DNA of 7,999 bases, from assembly GCA_028699795.1 (NCBI GenBank), contig JAQVTZ010000085.1, forward strand, positions 1 to 7,999. Direction: 5' to 3'. Each line of letters starts with the position of its first letter. Position 1 is the first letter of the stretch. The notes below the pieces were generated by a model, which worked only from the letters and a program-made list of their open reading frames with translations, was not told the DNA's origin and searched no databases. The stretch comes from Clostridia bacterium. GTDB lineage: Bacteria > Bacillota > Clostridia > Christensenellales > DTU072. Positions 1-6,682 of the stretch are shown here, in pieces. The translations under genes and the position numbers were made by a program.

Positions 1-333
1 CCTGTCGTTGGCAGTTTAATCATTTATCTTATTATCATCGTATTTAATATGTTTATCCCTAGCGGTTCGGCAAAAGCCGTATTGCTTATGCCCATTATCT
101 TCGAGCTTTGCAGTTTGTCGGGCATACACCCCCAAGTTGCCGTGCTCGCGTTTGCATTCGGCGACGGATTCAGCAATGTAATTCTGCCTACCAATGCAGG
201 TCTTCTCTTGATACTCGGCATGACCACCGTAGATTACGGCAAATGGTTCCGCTGGAGCTTCAAAATCCAACTTGCGTTGCTCTCCATAACCGCACTTGTG
301 CTTGTATTTGCGCAATTGGTTTATTATGCTTAA
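1..333 (+). CDS. YfcC-family membrane transporter, C-terminal part (5' end outside window)
   Basis: The reading frame is open from base 1 to the TAA at 331-333 and gives 110 residues; the rest of the gene lies to the left of the window. The fragment starts in a hydrophobic segment (residues about 4-18), followed by IPSGSAKA (19-26), FAFGDGFSN (51-59), ILPTNAGLL (61-69), YGKWFRW (79-85) and a last membrane helix (about 87-108). The SGS-(A/G)-(K/Q)-A loop, the FGDGFSN-x-I-x-PT stretch and the WFRW before the last helix are what I recall from the YfcC / DcuC-like anaerobic carrier families in the cytoplasmic membrane, which move carboxylates or amino acids with an ion gradient. AbgT transporters share a PSGS loop but not, to my knowledge, the FGDGFSN motif. 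The substrate is not known. The sugar kinase starts 70 bases downstream on the same strand and could be co-transcribed. Confidence 0.85.
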   Translation, partial: PVVGSLIIYLIIIVFNMFIPSGSAKAVLLMPIIFELCSLSGIHPQVAVLAFAFGDGFSNVILPTNAGLLLILGMTTVDYGKWFRWSFKIQLALLSITALVLVFAQLVYYA

Positions 334-340
334 GTTCAGT

Positions 341-362
341 TTGGAGTGTTGAGTGTGGAGTT
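341..362 (+). repeat. Three imperfect 7-8 bp tandem units
   Basis: The short spacer between the transporter and the sugar kinase holds TTGGAGTG (341-348), TTGAGTG (349-355) and TGGAGTT (356-362), which read as three degenerate copies of one G/T-rich unit with no C. The array ends in a run of seven A (365-371). It contains GGAG cores at 343-346 and 357-360, so it can mimic ribosome-binding sites and makes the start of the downstream gene harder to call. Whether the unit is a dispersed genomic repeat or chance cannot be told from one copy of the locus. Confidence 0.4.
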
Positions 363-403
363 ATAAAAAAATTACTAATAAGGTGAAGAAAAAAGTTAGC
401 GTT

Positions 404-1300
404 ATGAAAAAATACGAAAGTTTGACTATCGGGCATATATCCTTGGATTTTAATATCGATTATTTGGATCATCAAATTGTCGAACTGGGCGGCGCGGTGA
501 TTTATTCGTCCGCTTCGGCGTACGCGTTAGGGCATAAAGTGGGCGCGGTAACCAAACTTGCGCCGCAAGACAAAGACAGACTTCGCGCGCTCGTACTCCC
601 TACAGAAGATATTTTTTGTATTGATTCCCCTACTTCCACCTCTATCCGCAACAAATACTTTACCGCGGACAAAGAGCGGCGCGAATGCAAATGTTTAAGC
701 CGTGGCGCACCCTTTACTCTCGCGGATATCCCCGAGGTAGAAAGCGATATTTACCATTTTGCAGGGCTTATCTACGGCGATTACGAAGACGGTCTTATAC
801 CCGAGCTTGCCAAAAAAGGAAAAATTGCGGTCGATGTGCAAGGCTTTTTGCGTCACGCCGACAAGACGGACGGGCATATGTACTTCGAAGACTGGAAAGA
901 TAAGCGCAAACTGATGCCGTATATCCATTTTTTAAAAACCGATGCCGCCGAAGCCGAAATTCTGACGGGACAAAAAGACCGCGTCACCGCGGCAAAAATG
1001 TTCTACGATTGGGGCGCGAAAGAGATTGTCATCACCCACAACACCGAAGTGTTGGCTTATGACGGCAAAACCGTCTACACCTGCCCTATTAAAGCGCGCA
1101 ACCTTTCGGGCAGAAGCGGCCGCGGCGATACCACTTTTGCGGCATACATTACCGAGCGCAACCTAGCGGACGCTTACACCGCTCTTCTTTGGGCAACCGC
1201 CACCGTCTCCGCCAAAATGGAAACCCCCGGCGCCTATCAAGGCAGCCGCGCGGATGTACAAAACTATATCCATGAGTTTTATAAAGAGTTTTCATTATAA
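404..1300 (+). CDS. PfkB-family sugar/nucleoside kinase, substrate unknown
   Basis: A 298-residue cytoplasmic kinase of the ribokinase/PfkB family, which uses ATP to phosphorylate a hydroxyl of a sugar, nucleoside or similar compound. Visible landmarks: an N-terminal strand ending TIGHISLD (8-15), the glycine pair in ELGGAVIYSS (27-36), VDVQGFLR (143-150), FLKTDAAEAEILTG (176-189; the conserved K-x-x-x-x-E-x-x-x-LTG region) and the anion-hole/catalytic motif SGRGDTTFAAY (238-248), with Asp242 as the expected catalytic base. The motif has Arg where the textbook GAGD has Ala; GRGD(T) occurs in some PfkB subgroups. The C-terminus (KMETPGAYQGSRADV) is also family-like. Length is normal. I chose ATG 404 because it places the first strand where the family starts; the SD is weak (AAGGTG at 380-385, 18 bases away). 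GTG 353, in frame with GGAG six bases upstream, would add 17 lysine-rich residues. The substrate cannot be assigned. Confidence 0.88.
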   Translation: MKKYESLTIGHISLDFNIDYLDHQIVELGGAVIYSSASAYALGHKVGAVTKLAPQDKDRLRALVLPTEDIFCIDSPTSTSIRNKYFTADKERRECKCLSRGAPFTLADIPEVESDIYHFAGLIYGDYEDGLIPELAKKGKIAVDVQGFLRHADKTDGHMYFEDWKDKRKLMPYIHFLKTDAAEAEILTGQKDRVTAAKMFYDWGAKEIVITHNTEVLAYDGKTVYTCPIKARNLSGRSGRGDTTFAAYITERNLADAYTALLWATATVSAKMETPGAYQGSRADVQNYIHEFYKEFSL

Positions 1301-1320
1301 TCGTATGGAAGATACCAAAA

Positions 1321-3276
1321 TCAATTTTTATTAGAATTCGTAAGCATGCTTTCGAACTCTGTTTCGTCTATAATTCTAATGTTCAATTTTTTTGCTTTGT
1401 TTAGCTTGCTTCCAGCGTCTTCGCCCGCGACAACAAGATTGACCGATGCGTTGATGCTTTCGGCAATTCTGCCGCCCGCTTCCGTTACAAGCTTTTGTGC
1501 CGCGCTGCGCTTATAATTTTGGAGCGCGCCCGTAAATACCACCGTATAACCGCTAAAAACTCCGTCCTTAGGGGGCTCATCCTCTTCAACAATATTGATA
1601 TAAATTAAAAGATTATTGACAATCTCGGCATTTTTGGGGTCTGCAAAAAAGTTCACCACGCTGTCTGCCATCACGCCGCCGAAGTCGTAGATTTCTTGGA
1701 TTTGTTCCGCCGTTGCTTCCCTGACGCCATCTATCGTGCGAAAGCTGTCTGCAAGCTGCTTGGCTCCCTTTTTGCCGATTGTGGGAATCCCCAAAGCGTA
1801 CAGAAACCGCGAAAGCGTTACCTTTTTGGATGCCGCAATGCCCGCAATCAAGTTTTCGGCCTTTTTATCTTTGAACCCTTCTAAGCCTAAAAGTTGCTCC
1901 CTCGTAAGGGAATACAGTTTATCTACACTGTCTATCTGCAAATCGTTATAAAGCTGCTCCGCCGTTTTTTCGCTGAGTCCCTCGATATCCATCGCGCCTT
2001 TGGACGCAAAATGGTCTATGGCGGAAATGATGCGCGGCGCGCAATCTTCATTGGTACAATAATAGAACACATTGTCCTTTCTTACGGGAGAACCGCATGC
2101 GGGACAGATTTCGGGAGGTAAAACTTCACGGCTGTTTTCGGCGTGTCGATATACTCCCATAATTTCGGGAATGACATCGTTGCTGCGACGCACCAAAACA
2201 CGGCTTCCAATTTTGATATCTTTTTTTTGGATATCCGAATAGTTGTTTAAGGTAGCCCGTTTTACCGTTACGCCCATAAGGTCCACAGGTTCTAATATAG
2301 CTAGCGGATTCAGTTTTGAGGTGCGTGACACCTGCCAAATGACATCTTTCAGCACGGTCGTTGTTTCGGTTGCCTGAAATTTATAGGCAAGCGCCCAGCG
2401 TGGAAACTTCTCGGTAAACCCCAGTTCTTCCCGCAACGCAAGCTCGTTGACTTTGAATACCGCGCCGTCTATCAAGTAATCCAGCGATGCTCTGTTTTTG
2501 TCGATTTCGGCAAGCAAGGCTTCGGCTTCCTTACTTGACGATACCGTATGGAAAAACGCCCCCGTCAAAAAACCGCTGTCGATTAAAAATTGATGGATCT
2601 CTTCTTGTGTGGAAAACCTGTATCCGTCATGGAAGCCCACATTATAGGCAAAAAAGTCCAGTTTTCTTTGGGCGGTGACCTTTGGGTTCAGGTTACGGAT
2701 TGCTCCCGCCACGCCGTTGCGCGGGTTTTTGAGAGGTATCGCCGCCTTTTTGTTGTATTCTTCGAAGGCGGAAAAGCGCATGATGCCCTCCCCTTGCACT
2801 TCGATTGTTCCCTTATAGTTTATTTTGAGAGGTATGGTGCGGATGGTTTTGATTTGCGCCGTAACATCTTCGCCCACTTCGCCGTCGCCGCGTGTCGCGC
2901 CCTTTACCAATTTCCCGTTTTCGTAGGTGAGCGACAGCGTCAAGCCGTCGAACTTGTGCTCCAGCGTAAGCATCGGGATAGACCCTATCGCTTTGCGGAT
3001 ACGCTCTAAAAACGCTTCAAACCCTTCAATATTTTTGGTTTTGTCCAACGAATACAACCTTTCGCGGTGACGGTAAGGCTGAAACGCTTTCAGCGTTTCG
3101 CCGCCTACTCTTAGCGTTGGCGAATCGGGCAGTCTGAAAACCAATTCGGTTTCAAGCGCGACAAGCTCGTCGTAAAGCTTGTCGTACTCTTCGTCGGACA
3201 CCATTGGGTTGTCCTGCACATAATACGCATAGGCATACTTATTTAACAAGTCTACAAGCTCTCTCATTCTTTCCAT
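1321..3276 (-). CDS. ligA: NAD-dependent DNA ligase LigA
   Basis: A 651-residue ligase that seals 5'-phosphate/3'-OH nicks during replication and repair, using NAD+ to form a lysine-AMP intermediate. Domains in order: Ia (about 1-65, NAD/NMN binding, with YYxxDNPxVSDxEYDxLY), adenylation domain with EHKFDG and nucleophile Lys108, then TRGDGxxGEDVT (128-139), KNPRNGVAGAIRN (183-195) and PRWALAYKF (292-300); OB fold with GVTVKRATLNN (335-345); Cys4 zinc finger C391, C394, C407, C412; helix-hairpin-helix region (about 415-545); BRCT domain (about 574-645). All core parts are present. His107 in the KxDG context and RRSNDVIP in place of the commoner RRAGDVIP are clade-like differences, not obvious damage. 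ATG 3276 lies 11 bases after the pcrA stop with GGGG six bases upstream; ATG 3267 is an alternative. An in-frame ATG at 3342 would overlap pcrA by 55 bases and add 22 unlike residues. Probably last gene of the dgt-pcrA-ligA unit. Confidence 0.97.
   Translation of the reverse strand: MERMRELVDLLNKYAYAYYVQDNPMVSDEEYDKLYDELVALETELVFRLPDSPTLRVGGETLKAFQPYRHRERLYSLDKTKNIEGFEAFLERIRKAIGSIPMLTLEHKFDGLTLSLTYENGKLVKGATRGDGEVGEDVTAQIKTIRTIPLKINYKGTIEVQGEGIMRFSAFEEYNKKAAIPLKNPRNGVAGAIRNLNPKVTAQRKLDFFAYNVGFHDGYRFSTQEEIHQFLIDSGFLTGAFFHTVSSSKEAEALLAEIDKNRASLDYLIDGAVFKVNELALREELGFTEKFPRWALAYKFQATETTTVLKDVIWQVSRTSKLNPLAILEPVDLMGVTVKRATLNNYSDIQKKDIKIGSRVLVRRSNDVIPEIMGVYRHAENSREVLPPEICPACGSPVRKDNVFYYCTNEDCAPRIISAIDHFASKGAMDIEGLSEKTAEQLYNDLQIDSVDKLYSLTREQLLGLEGFKDKKAENLIAGIAASKKVTLSRFLYALGIPTIGKKGAKQLADSFRTIDGVREATAEQIQEIYDFGGVMADSVVNFFADPKNAEIVNNLLIYINIVEEDEPPKDGVFSGYTVVFTGALQNYKRSAAQKLVTEAGGRIAESINASVNLVVAGEDAGSKLNKAKKLNIRIIDETEFESMLTNSNKN
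3077..3102 (-). other. Strong hairpin inside ligA mRNA
   Basis: Bases 3081-3088 (GAAACGCT) and 3092-3099 (AGCGTTTC) form a perfect 8-bp inverted repeat with a 3-base loop; GGC at 3077-3079 and GCC at 3100-3102 extend it to 11 pairs with base 3080 bulged. In the ligA message the loop is GAA. It falls at codons 59-67 (GETLKAFQP region), about 180 bases into the gene, in the linker before the adenylation domain. There is no following U-run, so it is not a standard terminator. The residues are plausible for LigA, so chance from codon choice is possible. Confidence 0.5.
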
Positions 3277-3287
3277 AAAAAACCCCG

Positions 3288-5531
3288 TTATTCTTTGGGT
3301 GTAAGCGGCGCGACTGCAAGCAGAAACTTTTTGGTGCCCCATTTAGGGAACAGTACCGTCGCCTGCATATCGGCTCCGCTTCCCGCTATCATAATGATTT
3401 TTCCTTCGCCATAGGTGTTATGCGTGACCCCGCCGCCCAATTTAAAACGGGACACATCCTTATTGCTAGGTTTAATTGCGGGTTGTGTTGTGGGCAATTG
3501 CGCAAAGGTTTCTCTTCCGCGATTTGCAGGCGGCGTTATATCGTCAAACATAACACTGTCATCATATCTCCCTCTGCCAAAGTCATGAGTCTCCCATTTT
3601 TTGCGCAGCTCGTCAATTTTACTTTGTTGTCCCCCTTTGGCTTCCTCCATAAAACGCGACGGAAGCATACTTTGCACCCTGTTGAACCTGAAACGCTGAC
3701 GAGACGAACTGATATACAGTCTTTCTTGCGCTCTCGTAATGGCAACATACATCACGCGGCGCTCTTCCTCGACGCCGTTTTCGTTTTTGGACCTTGCGGA
3801 CGGGAAAATATCCTCTTCGCAACCTGCGATAAATACGACCTTAAATTCCAGCCCTTTAACAGAATGCATGGTGGCAATCGTGACGATATCGTCGTCGCGG
3901 ACTTCCTCCCCCCGTTCGGGGACAAGGCTGACGGTTTGCAAAAATTCGGTGATACTTGCATCGGGATGCGCTTCGCTGTACTCTTTGATATGCTTGAGAA
4001 ACTCCAAAATGTTTTCCCAGCGGTTTTCGTCTTCCTCTTTGCCTGTAGAAGTATAAGCGTACTCGAAGTTTACTTTGCCCACAAGGTACTCTGCAAACTC
4101 GTGGAGGGGCAAATCTTTATGCCCGATCAAATCGCTTATCAATAAGCGGAATTCGTTGACCTTGTTGACTGCCGCTCCGCCCAACGCGCCGTTGACATTG
4201 ATTTTGAGGATAACATCAATAAGGTCTTCACCGTGCATGCGCGCGTATTCTAGCATACGCTCTACGCTGGTATCGCCGATACCTCTTCTGGGGAAGTTAA
4301 TGATCCTTGCAATAGCTTCGGCATCCTTTACATTGGACACAACGCGCATATAGGCGATAACATCCTGTATCTCTTTGCGCTCGAAAAACTTGAACCCGCC
4401 CAGCACACGGTACTTAATACGAAGACTTGAAAGCGTGTTTTCGAACGAACGGCTTAATGAGTTCACCCTTATCAATATCGCAAAATCCTTATTGCTGTAG
4501 CCGTACATTCTTTTAAGCGACTTGATATTTTCGATAATCCATTGGGTCTCTTGACGATCGTTATAAGCCGTAAAATATTCCACTTTTACGCCGCCTGTTT
4601 TCGAGGTAAAAAGTTCTTTCTCGTGCCGTTCGGCATTGTTGCGGATGACATTATTGGCGCAAGTAAGAATGTTGGGCGTAGAACGGTAGTTTTGGAACAA
4701 TTTATGGATTTTGGCATTGGGGTAAAGCTTGTCAAAATGAAGGATATTCTCTACCTTAGCGCCTCTCCACCCGTAAATACTTTGGTCGTCGTCGCCTACC
4801 ACAAAAAGGTTGCCCCATTTGTCCGAAAGCATACGGACGATGTCGAATTGTACGCCGTTGGTGTCTTGAAACTCGTCCACATGGATATAGCGGTAACGGT
4901 TTTGCAGCTGCTCCAACACATCGGAACAACTTTCTAAAAGCTCTTTGGTTTTGTGCAAAAGGTCGTCAAAATCCATCGCGTTATTGCTCTTTAGCTGTTC
5001 TTCGTAGGCGATAAAAACTTCGTGTATGTCGTCGGCGTCCTTTACTTCATCCTTGATACGGGCATAGTATTGGTCGGGCGTCAGCCCCTCGTTTTTTGCC
5101 GTGCCGATATGTCCTTTTATTGTGTCTTTAAGAGATCCCGCATCCAGATGCTTTTGCCGCAAAACCTTTGCGAGCGCGCGATTGCTGTCGCTGTCGTCGT
5201 AAATACTGAAATTTTCGTTATATCCTATCCTTACCGCAAACCGCTTGAGTATCATTGCGCAAAAACTGTGAAAGGTCGATATCCATACCTTGTTGTTATC
5301 GCCTAGCAGTCTGTCCAACCTCTCGCGCATTTCACCTGTGGCTTTATTGGTAAAAGTAATGGCAAGAATATGTCTCGGGTCTACTCTTTTTTCTATCACA
5401 AGGTAGGCTACCCTATAAGTAAGCACACGGGTTTTTCCGCTGCCCGCTCCCGCAAGTACGAGCACGGGCCCTTCGGTATCTTGCATCGCTTGTTTTTGCG
5501 CATCGTTTAGGTAAGAATAATCTAGCAACAT
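3288..5531 (-). CDS. pcrA: ATP-dependent 3'-5' DNA helicase, UvrD/PcrA type
   Basis: A 747-residue superfamily 1A helicase, the normal size for PcrA. It unwinds DNA in nucleotide excision and mismatch repair and, in Firmicutes, binds RNA polymerase and removes conflicts. All helicase motifs are visible: Q-motif region LNDAQKQAM (8-16), Walker A AGAGSGKT (27-34, Lys33), Ia TFTNKATGEM (59-68), Walker B VDEFQD (218-223), III GDDDQSIYGWRGA (246-258), IV QNYRS (280-284), the GGFKFFERKEIQD stretch (378-390), V TMHSVKGLEF (554-563) and VI EEERRVMYVAITRA (588-601). After a polar linker (about 635-700) the C-terminus, VTHNTYGEGK through APLTP (about 702-745), matches the PcrA Tudor-like domain that contacts RNA polymerase, which favours PcrA over Rep. 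The start is well supported: GAGGA at 5538-5542 lies six bases before ATG. It begins 41 bases after dgt and ends 11 bases before ligA, so co-transcription is likely. Confidence 0.97.
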   Translation of the reverse strand: MLLDYSYLNDAQKQAMQDTEGPVLVLAGAGSGKTRVLTYRVAYLVIEKRVDPRHILAITFTNKATGEMRERLDRLLGDNNKVWISTFHSFCAMILKRFAVRIGYNENFSIYDDSDSNRALAKVLRQKHLDAGSLKDTIKGHIGTAKNEGLTPDQYYARIKDEVKDADDIHEVFIAYEEQLKSNNAMDFDDLLHKTKELLESCSDVLEQLQNRYRYIHVDEFQDTNGVQFDIVRMLSDKWGNLFVVGDDDQSIYGWRGAKVENILHFDKLYPNAKIHKLFQNYRSTPNILTCANNVIRNNAERHEKELFTSKTGGVKVEYFTAYNDRQETQWIIENIKSLKRMYGYSNKDFAILIRVNSLSRSFENTLSSLRIKYRVLGGFKFFERKEIQDVIAYMRVVSNVKDAEAIARIINFPRRGIGDTSVERMLEYARMHGEDLIDVILKINVNGALGGAAVNKVNEFRLLISDLIGHKDLPLHEFAEYLVGKVNFEYAYTSTGKEEDENRWENILEFLKHIKEYSEAHPDASITEFLQTVSLVPERGEEVRDDDIVTIATMHSVKGLEFKVVFIAGCEEDIFPSARSKNENGVEEERRVMYVAITRAQERLYISSSRQRFRFNRVQSMLPSRFMEEAKGGQQSKIDELRKKWETHDFGRGRYDDSVMFDDITPPANRGRETFAQLPTTQPAIKPSNKDVSRFKLGGGVTHNTYGEGKIIMIAGSGADMQATVLFPKWGTKKFLLAVAPLTPKE

Positions 5532-5537
5532 TTATAA

Positions 5538-5543
5538 TCCTCT
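5538..5543 (-). promoter_or_regulatory. Ribosome-binding site of pcrA
   Basis: AGAGGA on the minus strand, six bases before the ATG at 5531-5529. It is close to the consensus and fixes the pcrA start. It lies within the 41-base gap after dgt, where I see no promoter or terminator. Confidence 0.75.
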
Positions 5544-5572
5544 TGGGTTTGATTCTGTTAAAATATATTGGT

Positions 5573-6556
5573 CTATTCCCACGCCTTTGGTACAAAGTGT
5601 TCGCGGAACATCTTTAACGCGTAATTATCGGTCATTCCGGCAATATAATCCGTAATAAAGATTTTTGCGTCTTTGGTATTGCGCATGTAGCTTTCGGGCA
5701 CAAGCGAGGGGTTTTGTTCGTAATGCTTGTACAGAAGCTCGAGCATTTGTGTTGCGCGCGCTTCTTCCAGTTTGGCGGCGGACTTAATGTATACCTTTTC
5801 GAACATAAATTCTCTTAAGTCCGCCATGGCTTTTGCAAACCGAGGCGACTGCGCGATAAAGGGCATTCCCACGCTTGCTTCCACAATATCCAGTACAAAA
5901 GAGTTGATTTTTTGCCCCTTCTTTACGCCCAAAAGCGCGTTGATTTCTTTGGGGATATCGTCTTCGTACAAGATACCCGCGCGCATCGCGTCGTCTATGT
6001 CGTGGTTGAGATACGCAATGCGGTCGGCATAGCTTACTACTTTGCCTTCTAATGTCGCGGGTTTGCCGTCCGACTTGTGGTTTAAAATGCCGTCCCGTAC
6101 CTCATAGGTAAGATTCAGCCCCTTACCGCCGTCCTCCAGCACATCCACAACACGCAAACTTTGCTCGTTATGCAAAAAGTGCCCCGTCATTTTGTTCAGC
6201 ACCCTTTCTCCCGCGTGTCCAAACGGTGTATGCCCAAGGTCGTGCCCCAAAGCGATCGCCTCGGTAAGGTCTTCGTTGAGCCTTAGCGCGCGGCTGATTG
6301 TACGCGCAATTTGGGTAACCTCCAGCGTGTGGGTAAGCCTTGTGCGATAATGGTCGCCCCCGGGCGATAAGAATACTTGCGTCTTGTGTTTTAGTCTGCG
6401 GAAAGATTTGCAGTGGATAATTCTGTCCCTGTCGCGCTGGTACTCCGTGCGCAAGGGACAAGGCTCTATTGTTTTTAGTCTGCCCTTTGTCTCTGCCGAG
6501 CGCATCGCATACGGCGATAAATACTCCTCTTCGAAACGCAAATAATCTTCTTTCAT
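5573..6556 (-). CDS. dgt: Deoxyguanosinetriphosphate triphosphohydrolase-like HD protein
   Basis: A 327-residue cytoplasmic HD-domain enzyme that splits dGTP or other dNTPs into the deoxynucleoside and triphosphate, so it tunes the dNTP pool; some members also limit phage. The N-terminal signature CPLRTEYQRDRDRIIHCKSF (33-52), then FRRLKHKTQVF, leads into the HD core: His76 (RLTHTLEV), His105-Asp106 (GHDLGHTPFGH) and Asp178 (SYADRIAYLNHDIDDA), the expected H-HD-D metal ligands; His109 and His114 are also present. The length fits the shorter Firmicute form rather than the roughly 500-residue E. coli Dgt. Two adjacent ATGs occur (6559 and 6556); the GGAGG at 6563-6567 is three bases from the first and six from the second, so I prefer 6556. 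An open frame up to 6667 is unlikely, since it would run through the promoter. It is the first gene of a likely dgt-pcrA-ligA unit. The exact nucleotide preference cannot be read from sequence. Confidence 0.93.
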   Translation of the reverse strand: MKEDYLRFEEEYLSPYAMRSAETKGRLKTIEPCPLRTEYQRDRDRIIHCKSFRRLKHKTQVFLSPGGDHYRTRLTHTLEVTQIARTISRALRLNEDLTEAIALGHDLGHTPFGHAGERVLNKMTGHFLHNEQSLRVVDVLEDGGKGLNLTYEVRDGILNHKSDGKPATLEGKVVSYADRIAYLNHDIDDAMRAGILYEDDIPKEINALLGVKKGQKINSFVLDIVEASVGMPFIAQSPRFAKAMADLREFMFEKVYIKSAAKLEEARATQMLELLYKHYEQNPSLVPESYMRNTKDAKIFITDYIAGMTDNYALKMFREHFVPKAWE

Positions 6557-6562
6557 CATGGA

Positions 6563-6567
6563 CCTCC
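6563..6567 (-). promoter_or_regulatory. Ribosome-binding site of dgt
   Basis: GGAGG on the minus strand, followed by TCC and then ATGATG. The spacing (three bases to the first ATG, six to the second) decides the start in favour of the second ATG at 6556 and rules against the long upstream extension of the frame. Confidence 0.75.
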
Positions 6568-6604
6568 GGGATAAACTTTTCGTCTCCTCACTAGATGGGT
6601 CTAT

Positions 6605-6617
6605 GTATCTATGATAC
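6605..6617. promoter_or_regulatory. Dyad overlapping the -10 box (possible operator)
   Basis: GTATC-TAT-GATAC is a perfect 5-bp inverted repeat with a 3-base centre. It covers the whole -10 hexamer and the likely transcription start of the dgt promoter, the position expected for a repressor site. The protein is unknown. A short A/T-rich dyad can arise by chance. Confidence 0.3.
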
Positions 6618-6639
6618 CATAATTTGTAACAATTTAAAA
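6611..6639 (-). promoter_or_regulatory. Extended -10 promoter for dgt-pcrA-ligA
   Basis: On the minus strand, TATCAT (6616-6611; five of six bases match TATAAT) is preceded by TGG, giving the extended -10 form TGnTATCAT. A weak -35, TTTTAA (6639-6634; three of six match TTGACA), sits at the ideal 17-base spacing. The predicted start of transcription is near 6604, leaving a leader of about 47 bases before the dgt ATG. It is the best promoter candidate in the 126-base gap between hipA and dgt. Call made by eye; not scored. Confidence 0.5.
6621..6635. promoter_or_regulatory. Imperfect dyad in the promoter spacer (possible operator)
   Basis: AATTTGTAACAATTT pairs at six of seven positions around the centre at 6628, with TTGTAACAA fully symmetric. 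It lies between the -10 and -35 boxes of the dgt promoter and touches the -35, four bases from the other dyad. This could be a second regulator half of the same control region or simple A/T-rich sequence. Confidence 0.25.
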
Positions 6640-6682
6640 GCATGCCCCGCAAGTTCGACAAAACCAAAATGATAAGCGATAG

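Noticed and set aside
349..378. TTGAGT / TACTAA as a promoter for the sugar kinase
   Set aside because: The -10 match is only three of six and the -35 falls inside the heptamer repeats; too weak to call.
1303..1315. GTAT-GGAAG-ATAC as a bidirectional terminator between the kinase and ligA
   Set aside because: Only four A/T-rich pairs and no adequate T-run on either side.
3277..3342. In-frame upstream start for ligA at 3342
   Set aside because: It would overlap pcrA by 55 bases, and the added 22 residues do not look like LigA. ATG 3276 starts where the family usually does.
3909..3921. CCCC-GTTC-GGGG hairpin inside pcrA
   Set aside because: Short stem in coding sequence matching the residues encoded (PERGE), with no T-run; most likely codon composition.
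3420..4145. 241-codon open frame on the plus strand opposite pcrA
   Set aside because: It lies fully antisense to a helicase with every motif intact, has no recognisable domain, and is best explained as a codon-bias shadow. The same holds for the 2590-3009 and 4542-4937 plus-strand frames.
6557..6667. Upstream extension of the dgt frame to 6667
   Set aside because: The extension runs through the promoter candidate, and the GGAGG at 6563-6567 points to the internal ATG.
6640..6682. Terminator after hipA
   Set aside because: The GC-rich bit around 6640-6652 on the minus strand precedes a short T-run, but no complementary stem can be drawn.
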